A stretch of DNA of 64,000 bases from UBA10649 sp963755335 (lineage in GTDB: Bacteria > Actinomycetota > Actinomycetes > S36-B12), in NCBI GenBank assembly GCA_963755335.1, contig CAVWJW010000003.1:1-64000 (forward strand), read 5' to 3'. Below, in pieces: positions 9,484-16,399 of the stretch. How positions within the stretch are numbered: position 1 is the stretch's first letter; each line of letters begins with the position of its first letter. The position numbers and the translations under genes are program-made. The notes under the pieces were generated by a model. That model searched no databases, was not told the origin of the DNA, and was given only the letters and a program-made list of their open reading frames with translations.

Positions 9484-9693
9484 ATGACCGGCAGTCGCGG
9501 GTACCAGTGCGTCGACGGCCCACTCGTTGGCGTGGTCGTGATGATCACCGAAGACGCGGAGGCGGGATCCTTCTGGAACGTCAGCGGGCGCGACGGCATT
9601 GTTCACGTGTACCAGTTCCGTGGTGACCGATTCGAGTGTTCTGATCCCCCCGCCACAGCGGACGTCAACCAAGTCGACGGCTGGTTGGGCTAA
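9484..9693 (+). CDS. Conserved 69-aa protein, copy 1
   Basis: Small soluble protein beginning MTGSRGYQC and ending VDGWLG; no family recognised. It is about 83% identical to the product of 22217-22426, and many DNA differences are synonymous, so protein sequence has been conserved. Composition suggests a single compact beta domain (VVVMITEDA, IVHVYQFRGDRFECSD). Both copies directly follow the 3' end of a GGDEF gene, here a deleted one. Weak ribosome site (GCGAG). The gene ends 19 nt before an att-like site. Confidence 0.7.
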   Translation: MTGSRGYQCVDGPLVGVVVMITEDAEAGSFWNVSGRDGIVHVYQFRGDRFECSDPPATADVNQVDGWLG

Positions 9694-9712
9694 CTGAGGG
9701 TTCGTCGCGTGT

Positions 9713-9735
9713 TGGGGTGCGTGACGGGACTTGCA
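9713..9735. other. Degenerate att-like copy of tRNA-His 3' end
   Basis: Matches 21 of 23 bases of the tRNA-His 3' terminus (38701-38723), in the same orientation. The similarity to the left att site at 10714 extends to about 46 bp (40 matches) and includes inner sequence GCAGTTCCTC that is absent from the tRNA. It therefore looks like the left end of a second, related element. Confidence 0.65.
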
Positions 9736-10323
9736 TATCGCAGTTCCTCGGAGACACCAAGGACTTCCCCCTTGGCGGAGGAACGCGCCCTTCGATGCGG
9801 TGGGCGACCGTGCCGTAGGCACGTGCCGGGAGCGTCACTGGTGTGCCACCCGCCCATTGCAGAGGCACATGGATCTGGCCCTGAGGGTCGAAGGCGGACG
9901 AGTAGTGACGCCCATGTCCGCCAGAGTCTTCAGGGCACTGTCCGCGGTATCCGAGGCGTCGACGCCAAAGGACTGCAGTTGTCCTTCTGCCGCCTCGTCG
10001 AGGGCTGCGAACCGGCAGTACTTACGACACGGTGGGCACCACGATCCCCAGACGCCAACCCTCGGCGGCGTGCATGTGAGCGAGGCGAGGCTGACATCAG
10101 GGCCTTCCCCGAGGCAGAGGAGCGCATCGGCAGCACGTCCGTCCGCGACCGAGGTGACCGGCCCCGGGCGAGATGGGGCGCCCTTTGAGGTTCGTTGCTG
10201 CCGCAAGTTCCTGTCGTTCGCGATCCCGGTTTCGGCCAGGAGGGGTCATTGGTCCCCTTGCCGACGTGCGTCGGCGCTGCCTACCGTGGAAGCAGCACCC
10301 ACCCCACCTCAAGAGGAGTTGTC
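9736..10323. other. 588-bp stretch without a convincing gene
   Basis: Long overlapping frames on both strands have no recognisable protein, no good ribosome site and uneven composition. The last 60 bp hold a probable -10 box (TACCGT near 10282) and the AAGAGGAG ribosome site of the metallothionein-like gene. Confidence 0.5.
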
Positions 10324-10404
10324 GTGTCTGAGACGAAGACCTGCACTAATCCGAAGTGCACGTGCGAGAACTGCACATGTGCTGACTGCAAGTGTGGCGA
10401 ATAG
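10324..10404 (+). CDS. Metallothionein-like Cys-rich peptide
   Basis: 26-aa peptide with seven cysteines spaced C-x4-C-x-C-x2-C-x-C-x2-C-x-C (KCTCENCTCADCKCG at the end), a small metallothionein pattern able to bind Cu(I) or Zn(II). The GTG start is chosen because AAGAGGAG lies 7 nt upstream and the longer in-frame extension has no Cys-rich or conserved sequence. Two strong hairpins follow the stop. It lies between two att-like sites. Metal specificity and function are inferred from composition only. Confidence 0.75.
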   Translation: MSETKTCTNPKCTCENCTCADCKCGE

Positions 10405-10429
10405 CAACACTCTCGCAAGGCTCATCGAA

Positions 10430-10500
10430 GGTTGGAGGGGCGCACCCGCTGGGTGCGCCCCTCCAACCGCCTTCGGAGGAGGTGAGCCTCCGAAGGCGGT
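10430..10500 (+). terminator. Two back-to-back perfect hairpins
   Basis: First hairpin: 18-bp arms at 10430-10447 and 10451-10468 with a 3-nt loop. Second: 14-bp arms at 10466-10479 and 10487-10500. The second's left arm shares three bases with the first's right arm, so the two may compete. Placed 25 nt after the metallothionein-like stop, they probably terminate transcription, though no U-tract follows. Confidence 0.65.
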
Positions 10501-10713
10501 GAGTTGGTGCTGCGATGCGTCGCGCAGGTGGGCGTAGGCCTGGAGGACATCGCAATCGATGCGGACACCGAGGGGGTGTGCATGGGTGCTCCGATGCTCG
10601 GAGCAGGTCGCACGCCGAGGGTCAAGAATCCGTCATTCTGGGAGGCAGATCGCCCCCGAAGGCCCCCAAGCGGGGGTCAGGCCGGGAAACCCCTGGTCCT
10701 GCTGCGTTCTTGT

Positions 10714-10736
10714 TGGGGTGAGTGACGGGACTTGAA
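10714..10736. repeat. att site, left end of the element
   Basis: 23 bp identical to 38701-38723 (begins TGGGGTGAGTGACGGGACTT). That sequence is the CCA, acceptor 3' strand and T-arm of tRNA-His read on the opposite strand. Identity stops abruptly at both sides, as expected for a recombination core. Confidence 0.8.
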
Positions 10737-10809
10737 TAGAGCAGTTCCTCATAGACCGCAACGCTTTTTGCCCCCTTTTGGAGGCATTTGATGTCCTCAA
10801 AAAGACTAT

Positions 10810-10832
10810 GCCTGTCCCCAATGGGGACAGGC
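10810..10832. other. Perfect hairpin just inside the left att
   Basis: 10-bp arms (GCCTGTCCCC and GGGGACAGGC) with loop AAT. It is preceded by an A/T-rich segment where CTTTTTG and CTCAAAAAG can also pair. It could be a terminator or an end structure of the element. Confidence 0.45.
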
Positions 10833-10914
10833 CTTCCGCGTGGCGTGCGGGACCAGTAGTGATCAGCCGGAATCGACCCCGTTCGCCCCAACGATGACGC
10901 CCCGGTGCACTGCG

Positions 10915-11063
10915 ACAGGTGATGGCGACTTGGTGCGGGTGACCGCACACGACCATGGACTTGCCGTGCCGGAGTCGTTCCGCGAAGCCTTCGTCGAGAA
11001 GTGCTCCCAGACCGACGCCCTGGATAGCCGCACGGTTCGACGTTCTCCGTCGATCTGCCGGTG
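10915..11063 (+). pseudogene. Histidine kinase fragment (HATPase end)
   Basis: The DNA and peptide (VRVTAHDHGLAVPESFREAF) match the C-terminal ATPase domain of the kinase at 3442-4944. An internal deletion joins the DSR segment directly to the last codons (equivalent of 4892-4929), removing the G2 box. No start or kinase core remains. This is decayed DNA rather than a gene. Confidence 0.8.
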
Positions 11064-11178
11064 ATGCCGATGCCCGGGCCGAGTGAAGGGTGCGACTTCG
11101 TTACCCACCTCTAACGTGCGGATCACTAGCAGTGACGCCACTGGCCTGACACGCTGGGTGAGGCGGGAGGAGGCACCA

Positions 11179-11580
11179 GTGAGCCGAATGTGCGTCGTGG
11201 CGACCTGCCGACTGCCTTTGTACAACGCGGTCTTCTGCGAAATGCACGAGAACCGGCAGCGCGCCTATGCCGGATCTCCGGCAGCCCCCGTCCGACGGCG
11301 CCATGACCAGGCCTGCGTGATCACCGGTTGTCGTCAGCGGGCGCGGCGTGGGCTGTGTGTGGGCCATCGCCGTCGACTCGCCGAGGGCGACGCCTCGATC
11401 CTGCCGGCGCTCGTGATCGCCTGTCGCGGTATCGCGACCGCTCAACGCTGCGCGTGCGGCCGGTTCGCTGCAGTGTGGCGGTGGGATGGGTCCGGGCGCA
11501 TCGTCGACGTTCGCCGATGGCTTTCGGTCTGCTCCGCGTGTGCGACGGGCTGGTCGAACGGAGTTCTCCGGTCGGACTGA
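11179..11580 (+). CDS. Small protein with two CCCH zinc-knuckle motifs
   Basis: 133 aa. GTG at 11179 follows AGGAGG by 6 nt. Two near-identical metal-binding patterns are present: C-x4-C-x8-C-x2-H (VVATCRLPLYNAVFCEMH) and C-x4-C-x7-C-x2-H (ITGCRQRARRGLCVGH). Two more Cys pairs follow (QRCACG, CSACA). The protein is basic, which suggests nucleic-acid binding. Family not recognised. A TAACGT box lies about 65 nt upstream and a strong hairpin about 200 nt downstream. Confidence 0.72.
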   Translation: MSRMCVVATCRLPLYNAVFCEMHENRQRAYAGSPAAPVRRRHDQACVITGCRQRARRGLCVGHRRRLAEGDASILPALVIACRGIATAQRCACGRFAAVWRWDGSGRIVDVRRWLSVCSACATGWSNGVLRSD

Positions 11581-11781
11581 GCCGTGAGTGCTGGAGGACC
11601 GGCGTGACCCGAGACCTTACCCAGATTTTTCCCCCAGCCGGTTTCCATCGCGTTGTGGTGGCGAGACGGTTAGGACGATCCATCCTGAGGGCGACGATAG
11701 CGAACGCATCCTGGTGCTAATCCGGATGCGACAGCATGGCACGGGCACCCACCCCCCCCGGGTGTCGACGTGTGGCCCAGA

Positions 11782-11822
11782 TCGGCGCGGAGGCGTGTCC
11801 ACCCCCATCGCCTCCGCGCCGA
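11782..11822 (+). terminator. Strong hairpin with short T-tract
   Basis: Perfect 14-bp arms (11782-11795 and 11809-11822) with a 13-nt loop, followed by CCTTTT. It probably ends the zinc-knuckle transcript. The 300-bp gap it lies in (11581-11884) shows no gene. Confidence 0.6.
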
Positions 11823-11884
11823 GACCTTTTGGCGCGAACGCAGCACAGGTCTATCGGCGACCCGGCCGACCCATTCGAGGTGTC

Positions 11885-12481
11885 CTAACCCTCTATGCGT
11901 GCACCGGCCCGGTACTCGGAGGGAAGGTCGACGTCGGCGATGACTCCGGTCTTGCCGCGCTTCGGGGCCGCTCCCAGTAGCCCGCGTTCGCGGGCCTTTT
12001 CGACCCACGAACGCACGGTGCGCGGGCTCGTCGAGTACTTGGCTGCCAAAGCGCCGGTGTAGCCACGTCCAAGTTGCACGTACTCGCGACCGATCTGGGT
12101 CAGAAACTCGTCGGTCAGCTCCTGCCGTTCGAACGCGACCCAGCCGTCTGAAGGGGGTTCCTCGGCCAGTGGATCTCGACCCTCCTCCAGGACGCGGGGT
12201 GCCCACTGCGTGACCACGTCGAGGGGCGTGGCCCAACGAAAGGTCCGATCCAAGAGCACGGTGTCCAGACCGTCAGGGGTCGACACAAGAACCTCGACCG
12301 TCTGGGGCCGGCGTTCCACCATGTCCACACGGGCGGTCACAGTCCACACGGCCTCGCCAGTCACGGGATGAGGCTCCCAGACGGAGACCTCCAGAGGCAG
12401 GACGAGGGTCTGCGCGTTGGGTGCAGTCCAGGTGCGGCGACGACCTCCGCTCGCGGGTCGGAGACTGCTGTGGAGATTCAC
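11885..12481 (-). CDS. HTH protein, phage/element type
   Basis: 198 aa. The C-terminal about 70 residues (ELTDEFLTQIGREYVQLGRGYTG region) form a helix-turn-helix of the kind YTGALAAKYSTSPRTVRSWVEKARERGLL, common in small actinobacterial proteins of phages and integrative elements. The N-terminal half is a beta-rich region of unknown role (WTVTARVDMVE, VLVSTPDGLDTVLLD). The start is GTG with -10 TAGGGT exactly 6 nt upstream, so it is probably leaderless. It is divergent from the lipoprotein at 12577 and may regulate that intergenic region. Confidence 0.72.
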   Translation of the reverse strand: MNLHSSLRPASGGRRRTWTAPNAQTLVLPLEVSVWEPHPVTGEAVWTVTARVDMVERRPQTVEVLVSTPDGLDTVLLDRTFRWATPLDVVTQWAPRVLEEGRDPLAEEPPSDGWVAFERQELTDEFLTQIGREYVQLGRGYTGALAAKYSTSPRTVRSWVEKARERGLLGAAPKRGKTGVIADVDLPSEYRAGARIEG

Positions 12482-12487
12482 CCCCGA

Positions 12488-12493
12488 ACCCTA
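12488..12493 (-). promoter_or_regulatory. -10 box of leaderless promoter
   Basis: TAGGGT on the minus strand, 6 nt before the GTG start at 12481. Same architecture as at 8234. Confidence 0.55.
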
Positions 12494-12505
12494 ACGCGCC
12501 TCATG

Positions 12506-12535
12506 TTGACTAACAACAAGCCATATGGCTACATT
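12506..12535 (+). promoter_or_regulatory. Sigma-70-type promoter
   Basis: TTGACT (12506-12511), 18-bp A/T-rich spacer, TACATT (12530-12535). It is in a notably AT-rich patch and directed at the lipoprotein gene starting at 12577, giving a leader of about 36 nt with ribosome site GGAAGGGA. Confidence 0.65.
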
Positions 12536-12576
12536 GACGTATGGGTTCAAGGGCCCATCTAGAGCAGGAAGGGACT

Positions 12577-12753
12577 ATGAACATCGTCAGGCTCGTGACA
12601 GTCGCGATGGCCGCAGTCGCGGTCATCGGAACCGCGTCTGCTTGTACCCCCGAGCAAAGCGCGGCAGCCGAAGAAGCGGTCATTCAGGCTGCCCCCGGCG
12701 TCGAGGTCGATGTCCACGCGGGAGAAACGAAGCACTTCAGTGCCCGTGTGTGA
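12577..12753 (+). CDS. Small exported or lipoprotein-like protein
   Basis: 58 aa. The hydrophobic N-terminus (MNIVRLVTVAMAAVAVIGTA) ends in SAC, a weak lipobox. A short polar tail (CTPEQSAAAEEAVIQAAPGV) follows. ATG at 12577 is preferred over the in-frame ATG at 12541 because GGAAGGGA is well placed before it. Function unknown; the size and divergent HTH gene resemble element-borne surface or exclusion proteins, which is only a guess. Confidence 0.65.
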   Translation: MNIVRLVTVAMAAVAVIGTASACTPEQSAAAEEAVIQAAPGVEVDVHAGETKHFSARV

Positions 12754-12921
12754 ACAACGGAGGCCCCGTGTGGCAGCGCTCAGCCAGCCGTGCTGTGCGA
12801 CCGGATCTTGCAACCACGACACGCCACGGAAACTCTGCCCATCGGCCAACGACTCAATCCGCGACCTTCTGGCTCGCCGACCGTTGACCTCACTAATCAT
12901 TCGAGTAAGAAGGAGCAAGCC

Positions 12922-13143
12922 TTGAATAGGCGGCTCGTCATCGAGGTTCATGAGGACTTCTACTCGGCGCTCCTGGTCGTTGTTGACGAGCTCTTTGCCT
13001 TCGGAAGGGAACCCAACGTGGGCGTGACGTCTGCGCAGAAGGCGGTCGCGTGGAGCGCCGTGCGAAGGGCCCTCGACTGGTCGGACCACCAGCATCGCTC
13101 ACCCGGGGAACCGGTGAGCCTGTCGTTCCCAGAACTCAACTAG
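12922..13143 (+). CDS. Hypothetical 73-aa protein
   Basis: Starts at TTG with AGAAGGAG eight nt upstream; the longer frame upstream has no ribosome site. The peptide (RRLVIEVHEDFYSALLVVVDELFAFGREP, then SAQKAVAWSAVRRALDW) looks like a compact alpha/beta domain. Not recognised. It is followed by another small gene with a good ribosome site, suggesting an operon of short proteins. Confidence 0.6.
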   Translation: MNRRLVIEVHEDFYSALLVVVDELFAFGREPNVGVTSAQKAVAWSAVRRALDWSDHQHRSPGEPVSLSFPELN

Positions 13144-13184
13144 ACCAATCCACTCGCGTCCCCTCGAAGGAGTTTCTCCTCCCC

Positions 13185-13331
13185 ATGAGCAATCAGAGAC
13201 CGTCCCCCTTCGCGGACGGAATCCACTTCCACGACTGCCCCGACTGCGGGCACAGCCGCGCCTGCGTCAACCCGGCGTGTGCCCCAGAGGCGCCGTCGCC
13301 CGGAGTCGCAGTGTGTCCCTACTGCCTGTGA
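13185..13331 (+). CDS. 48-aa zinc-ribbon-like protein
   Basis: Start ATG follows CGAAGGAG (9-10 nt). Cys pattern CPDCGH, CVNPAC, CPYC gives three metal-binding knuckles in 48 residues. Probably a structural Zn protein or binding partner; no family assigned. It lies 41 nt after the 73-aa gene. Confidence 0.6.
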   Translation: MSNQRPSPFADGIHFHDCPDCGHSRACVNPACAPEAPSPGVAVCPYCL

Positions 13332-13897
13332 CGGGCCAGCTCACCTCAACAGCATCCACCCATTCAGGAGACGGCAAACCAGCATGTTGCACGGAACGAA
13401 GACGGGCTGCAGCCCCAGCGCGCAAGGACTGCACCAGGCATCTCCTCGTCGGAGGGCTGCTGGCGATCTAATCCGGAAGATCGGCGACAACCGCGATGGC
13501 GGAGGGCGCCCGATGACCGCCTCAACGCCGACGAGACGCCGGACCGCCATGCCGCGAACCTATGGTCACGGACTGGCGATGATGCGGGATGGACGAAGGC
13601 GGCTCGGAGTAACGGACAGGGCCGCGCACAGCCGCCTTCGCATTCTCGACGCTATGGGGAACTCGCCCCTGACAACGGAGTGGAACGGCCAAGTTTGGGC
13701 AGGGAGAAGGGCCGAGACCCGTGCTTGTCCCGTTCGATGACGCCCTCAAGTCAGGCCGTCGCGGGAGTGGCGGACCGGGTCAACATCGTCCTCGTGCAGG
13801 GACTCCAGCGTCTCGGGGTAGGGCAGCTTGCTCATCCACGTCGCTGTCGTGGCCGGGCTCGTGGTCGCTCGAGGCGACGATCGCTGTGGCTGGCCCT
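13332..13897. other. 566-bp stretch, one hairpin, no convincing gene
   Basis: An open frame from an ATG at 13384 to 13740 exists but crosses a hairpin (CGAAGGCGGCT at 13594-13604 with AGCCGCCTTCG at 13630-13640) and encodes a low-complexity basic peptide, so I do not call it. The hairpin belongs to the GAAGGCGGCT family seen at 6687, 15677 and 27743. Confidence 0.45.
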
Positions 13898-13903
13898 TAG
13901 CAT
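13898..13903 (+). promoter_or_regulatory. -10 box of leaderless promoter
   Basis: TAGCAT followed by 6 nt and the GTG start at 13910. Confidence 0.55.
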
Positions 13904-13909
13904 CAAGTC

Positions 13910-14245
13910 GTGTCGATCGCCCAGGAGCTCAGCGACCACGCCTATGCGGCAGCACTGCAGTGGGTGCCCTTGCGCGGCGGGATCACGCGAGTCGAGCGCG
14001 AGGGTTTGAGCGTGCTCATCTTCGGCGGGAAACCGCATGGCCTCCTCGGCCTGCTCAGCGCCGAAACGTGTGTGCAGTTGGCCTTCAGCGACGGCGCGGT
14101 GCATGCCATCATCCTGGGCGGTCGTAAGGGGATCCCCCAGGAGCAGGAACTCTTCGTCCGCCCTGTCGCCGGACGGCCCCCTGTGGACGTGGCGAACGAG
14201 GCAGTCCGGGCCGTCAGCGCGTACTTGGCCACGTCTACGGGCTGA
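13910..14245 (+). CDS. 111-aa protein upstream of a broken GGDEF
   Basis: Leaderless GTG start. Sequence (LSVLIFGGKPHGLLGLLSAETCVQLAF, then GRKGIPQEQELFVRPVAG) has the general look of a DUF1801-type alpha/beta domain, but this is not certain. Its TGA is in the same frame as the GGDEF remnant that follows, with no other stop between (GGLTEHPSLHHALHDP). The two may therefore once have formed one sensor-GGDEF protein, or this stop may be the natural end. Confidence 0.65.
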   Translation: MSIAQELSDHAYAAALQWVPLRGGITRVEREGLSVLIFGGKPHGLLGLLSAETCVQLAFSDGAVHAIILGGRKGIPQEQELFVRPVAGRPPVDVANEAVRAVSAYLATSTG

Positions 14246-14251
14246 GGCGGC

Positions 14252-14764
14252 CTGACCGAGCATCCAAGCCTGCACCACGCCCTTCACGATCCGGTGACCG
14301 GTCTCGCCAATCGAGTCCTTCTGATCGACCGAATCGAGCAGGCCCTTGCCCGTGGCGTACGCCGCCGGGGTCAGGTGGTGTTGCTGTTCGTCGACGTGGA
14401 TCACTTCCAGGACATCAACGACACCCTCGGGCACCAGGTCGGTGACCAGCTACTCGTGTCGGTGGCCGATCGGCTGCGGTCGATCGTGCGCCCAGGGGAC
14501 ACCCTCGTCCGCTACGCCGGTGACGACTTCATCGTCGTGTGCGAGCAGATGCCCGGTGATGAGGCCGCTGCCTTGGCCTCACGGGTCTCCGAGGCGATCC
14601 GAGAACCCGATCGCTGCGGCGAGCGTGATGCCACCTGCACCGTCAGCATCGGCTCCGCGGTCGCCACCGAGCAGTCGGACGCTCAGTCGTTGATCACTGC
14701 CGCGGACACGGCCATGTAGCGAGCCAAGAGTGCAGGTCGAGACACCTTCGTCCAGCACGAGTAA
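14252..14764 (+). pseudogene. GGDEF domain, degenerate and stopped early
   Basis: The linker LHDPVTGLANRVLLIDRIEQ and core VDVDHFQDINDTLGH identify a GGDEF domain. The active-site motif reads YAGDDF instead of GGDEF. A TAG at 14717-14719 replaces the conserved Tyr of the AMYRAK motif, and the frame then continues RAKSAGRDTFVQHE to TAA at 14762. No start codon with a ribosome site is evident (nearest GTG 14294). Almost certainly without cyclase activity. Confidence 0.8.
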
Positions 14765-14890
14765 GGGGGGAGTCCAGCCTGACACGCGAACGTCGAGGTC
14801 GTTCCCTGGTTGACCCTTGCCGAGTCAACGCCGACGGTGGATGCTTCAGTTCATTCCCGTTCGACGGATGTGCGTTGAGAGGACCTGGCC

Positions 14891-15208
14891 ATGGAGAAGT
14901 ACCTCGTGCTGTACCGCTCGAAGATGACGATGGGTGAGCAGATGGCTGGGTCCACCCCCGAGGAGATGAAGGCAGGCATGGACGCCTGGATGGCGTGGGG
15001 CGCCGCAGCCGGCGACGCACTCGTCGACTGGGGGGTACCGACAGCGCCGACGTCCCAGGACGACCCGGGTCCAGCCGGATGGATCAGCGGATACTCGATC
15101 CTTCAGGGCGAGGACCTCGCCGCCGTGCAGGCTGTGTTGTCTGGCCACCCGCACCATCAGATGGGCACCATCGAGATCCTTCAGATGCTGCCCATGCCCG
15201 GCGCCTGA
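14891..15208 (+). CDS. YCII-like domain protein
   Basis: 105 aa. MEKYLVLYRSKMTMGEQMAGSTPEEM, then the ISGYSILQGEDLAAVQAVLSGHP segment, is the ferredoxin-like YCII/DGPF fold (beta strand, helix, then a C-terminal strand). AGAGGACC precedes the ATG. Such proteins are mostly of unknown or ill-defined enzymatic role. No operon partner. Confidence 0.78.
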   Translation: MEKYLVLYRSKMTMGEQMAGSTPEEMKAGMDAWMAWGAAAGDALVDWGVPTAPTSQDDPGPAGWISGYSILQGEDLAAVQAVLSGHPHHQMGTIEILQMLPMPGA

Positions 15209-15289
15209 GCACTCGCGGGGTCACGCGTAGAGCGGTCGTCTGGCCACTGCACGGGGGTGGCGAGGCGAATACAGGCGCGTCCATTTTGA

Positions 15290-15405
15290 GGGCCAGCCTG
15301 GGTCCGTCCAACTGATGTGACGGCCGGCGTAGGCACCCCAAGGTGGTCGCCCCCGCCCGGGCCCACGGAACCCGAATCCAGTCCCGCCCGAATAGAGAAG
15401 GACAC
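15290..15405 (-). pseudogene. 5' fragment of the secreted repeat protein gene
   Basis: On the minus strand the peptide DSGSVGPGGGDHLGV matches DSGAVGPGGWDHLGV just after the signal peptide of the protein encoded at 4963-6561, and DNA identity extends on both sides (GGTCCGTCCAAC, CCCGAATCC). The rest of the gene is missing. It lies in a 240-bp gap otherwise empty. Confidence 0.7.
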
Positions 15406-15450
15406 GGCGCGGATCAAGGATCATCATGGTTAGCCAAAGGGGGAGGGGTG

Positions 15451-15624
15451 ATGGGTTTCTCCGAATGGACGGTCATGGATGGGCCGAAGCGTCGGGCCAC
15501 CTACTTCATGGACTTGCGCGACGGTCAAGTGGTCCGCTTCGACCTCGACGGGAAGATGTGGGCCCGCTACCGCGCCGATGTGCGTGGGCAGGAATTGTGG
15601 CTGGTCGATTTCGAGGCGCAGTGA
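15451..15624 (+). CDS. Hypothetical 57-aa protein
   Basis: Start ATG after GGGGGAGGGG. Sequence MGFSEWTVMDGPKRRATYFM, RFDLDGKMWARYRADVRGQE suggests a small beta-sheet domain. No family recognised. Flanked by remnants of other genes, but its ribosome site and composition look genuine. Confidence 0.55.
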   Translation: MGFSEWTVMDGPKRRATYFMDLRDGQVVRFDLDGKMWARYRADVRGQELWLVDFEAQ

Positions 15625-15673
15625 GCCCTTGAACCGACGCGCCAAGTCGAGAATTCCGACCCTCGCGAGTCTC

Positions 15674-15797
15674 GGTGAAGGCGGCTGCTGGGTGGTGCAG
15701 CCGCCTTCGGCCCGTGGTCGACTGACGCCTTGTGGTCGGGCGCACGGTATGCCGCAGACATCAAGGTTTCCTGGAGTGACGTCAAGGTTTCCTGAAG
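15674..15797. repeat. Dispersed hairpin repeat, copy B
   Basis: Second copy of the repeat at 6681-6785. The hairpin here has perfect 12-bp arms (15677-15688 and 15697-15708) with loop TGGGTGGT, identical to copy A's loop. The terminal block TCAAGGTTTCCTG is duplicated. It abuts the truncated receiver gene. Confidence 0.75.
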
Positions 15798-16039
15798 TGG
15801 GGCGAACCAAGAGAAGTCACCCGTCGGTGGCACGCAGCCAACACGACTTCACCCGAATCAGGACCGATCGCCATGTCCGTCGCGACCACTGCAGGGGCCT
15901 GCTCCTTGAGCATGGCGACGCCGTCGGCGACGGTGCTCGCCTCGATCACCTCGAACCCGTTCATGGACAGCGCCAGTACGACCACGGTTTGAACGTCGTC
16001 ACCATCGTCGACTACGAGCACCCGGTCCGCCACGTCCAC
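15782..16039 (-). pseudogene. Truncated response-regulator receiver domain
   Basis: The first two-thirds of a CheY-like domain is clear: RVLVVDDGDD (acidic pocket), FEVIEASTVADGVAML, and the phosphoacceptor region VVATDMAIGPDSG. The Lys-containing last strand and any output domain are missing; the frame runs into the hairpin repeat instead. It was probably cut off by the rearrangement that brought the repeat here. Confidence 0.7.
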
Positions 16040-16250
16040 TCACGCTTGAACCACCGACTTTCCGACGGCGCGGAATGATCCGTCGAGAGCATTGCACCTG
16101 CTGTGGTGGAGCCCTCCTTGCGTGGGGCACGATCGACTCACGGGGACCGCACGTCCGGCCCCGGAAGACGGACGATTCGAGTTCCCGCCCCTCTCGGTCC
16201 GATACCCACGACGACAACGGGATTGAGCCCCGGGGGAGGGCAGTCAACGC

Positions 16251-16299
16251 GGGGGACACGGGGAGGGCGCCCGGACTGGGGATCGGGCGCCCTGTGTCC
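16251..16299 (+). promoter_or_regulatory. 5'-leader hairpin (G-rich leader motif, copy 3)
   Basis: GGGGGACACGGGG followed by a 10-bp stem (16264-16273 with 16284-16293) and an outer GGACAC/GTGTCC pairing, about 100 nt before the GGDEF-EAL start. Nearly identical to 9188-9236. A weaker relative is at 2743, and an inverted one at 25226-25271 before the serine hydrolase. Possible regulatory RNA or terminator/attenuator. Confidence 0.45.
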
Positions 16300-16399
16300 C
16301 ACCGGCTGAGACGCCTTCCCGGCGTCTGCGGCCCTACCGTGGAGTTTTACACGGTGGTGCGTCGTCGGTTGGGGGGCCGTCGCGGCGAAGGGAACGCCG

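Noticed and set aside
9731..10537. Plus-strand 268-codon frame
   Set aside because: Starts inside the att-like site, crosses the metallothionein-like gene and both terminator hairpins, and encodes no recognisable protein.
13384..13740. Plus-strand 118-codon frame
   Set aside because: Crosses a perfect hairpin, ribosome site too far away, basic low-complexity product.
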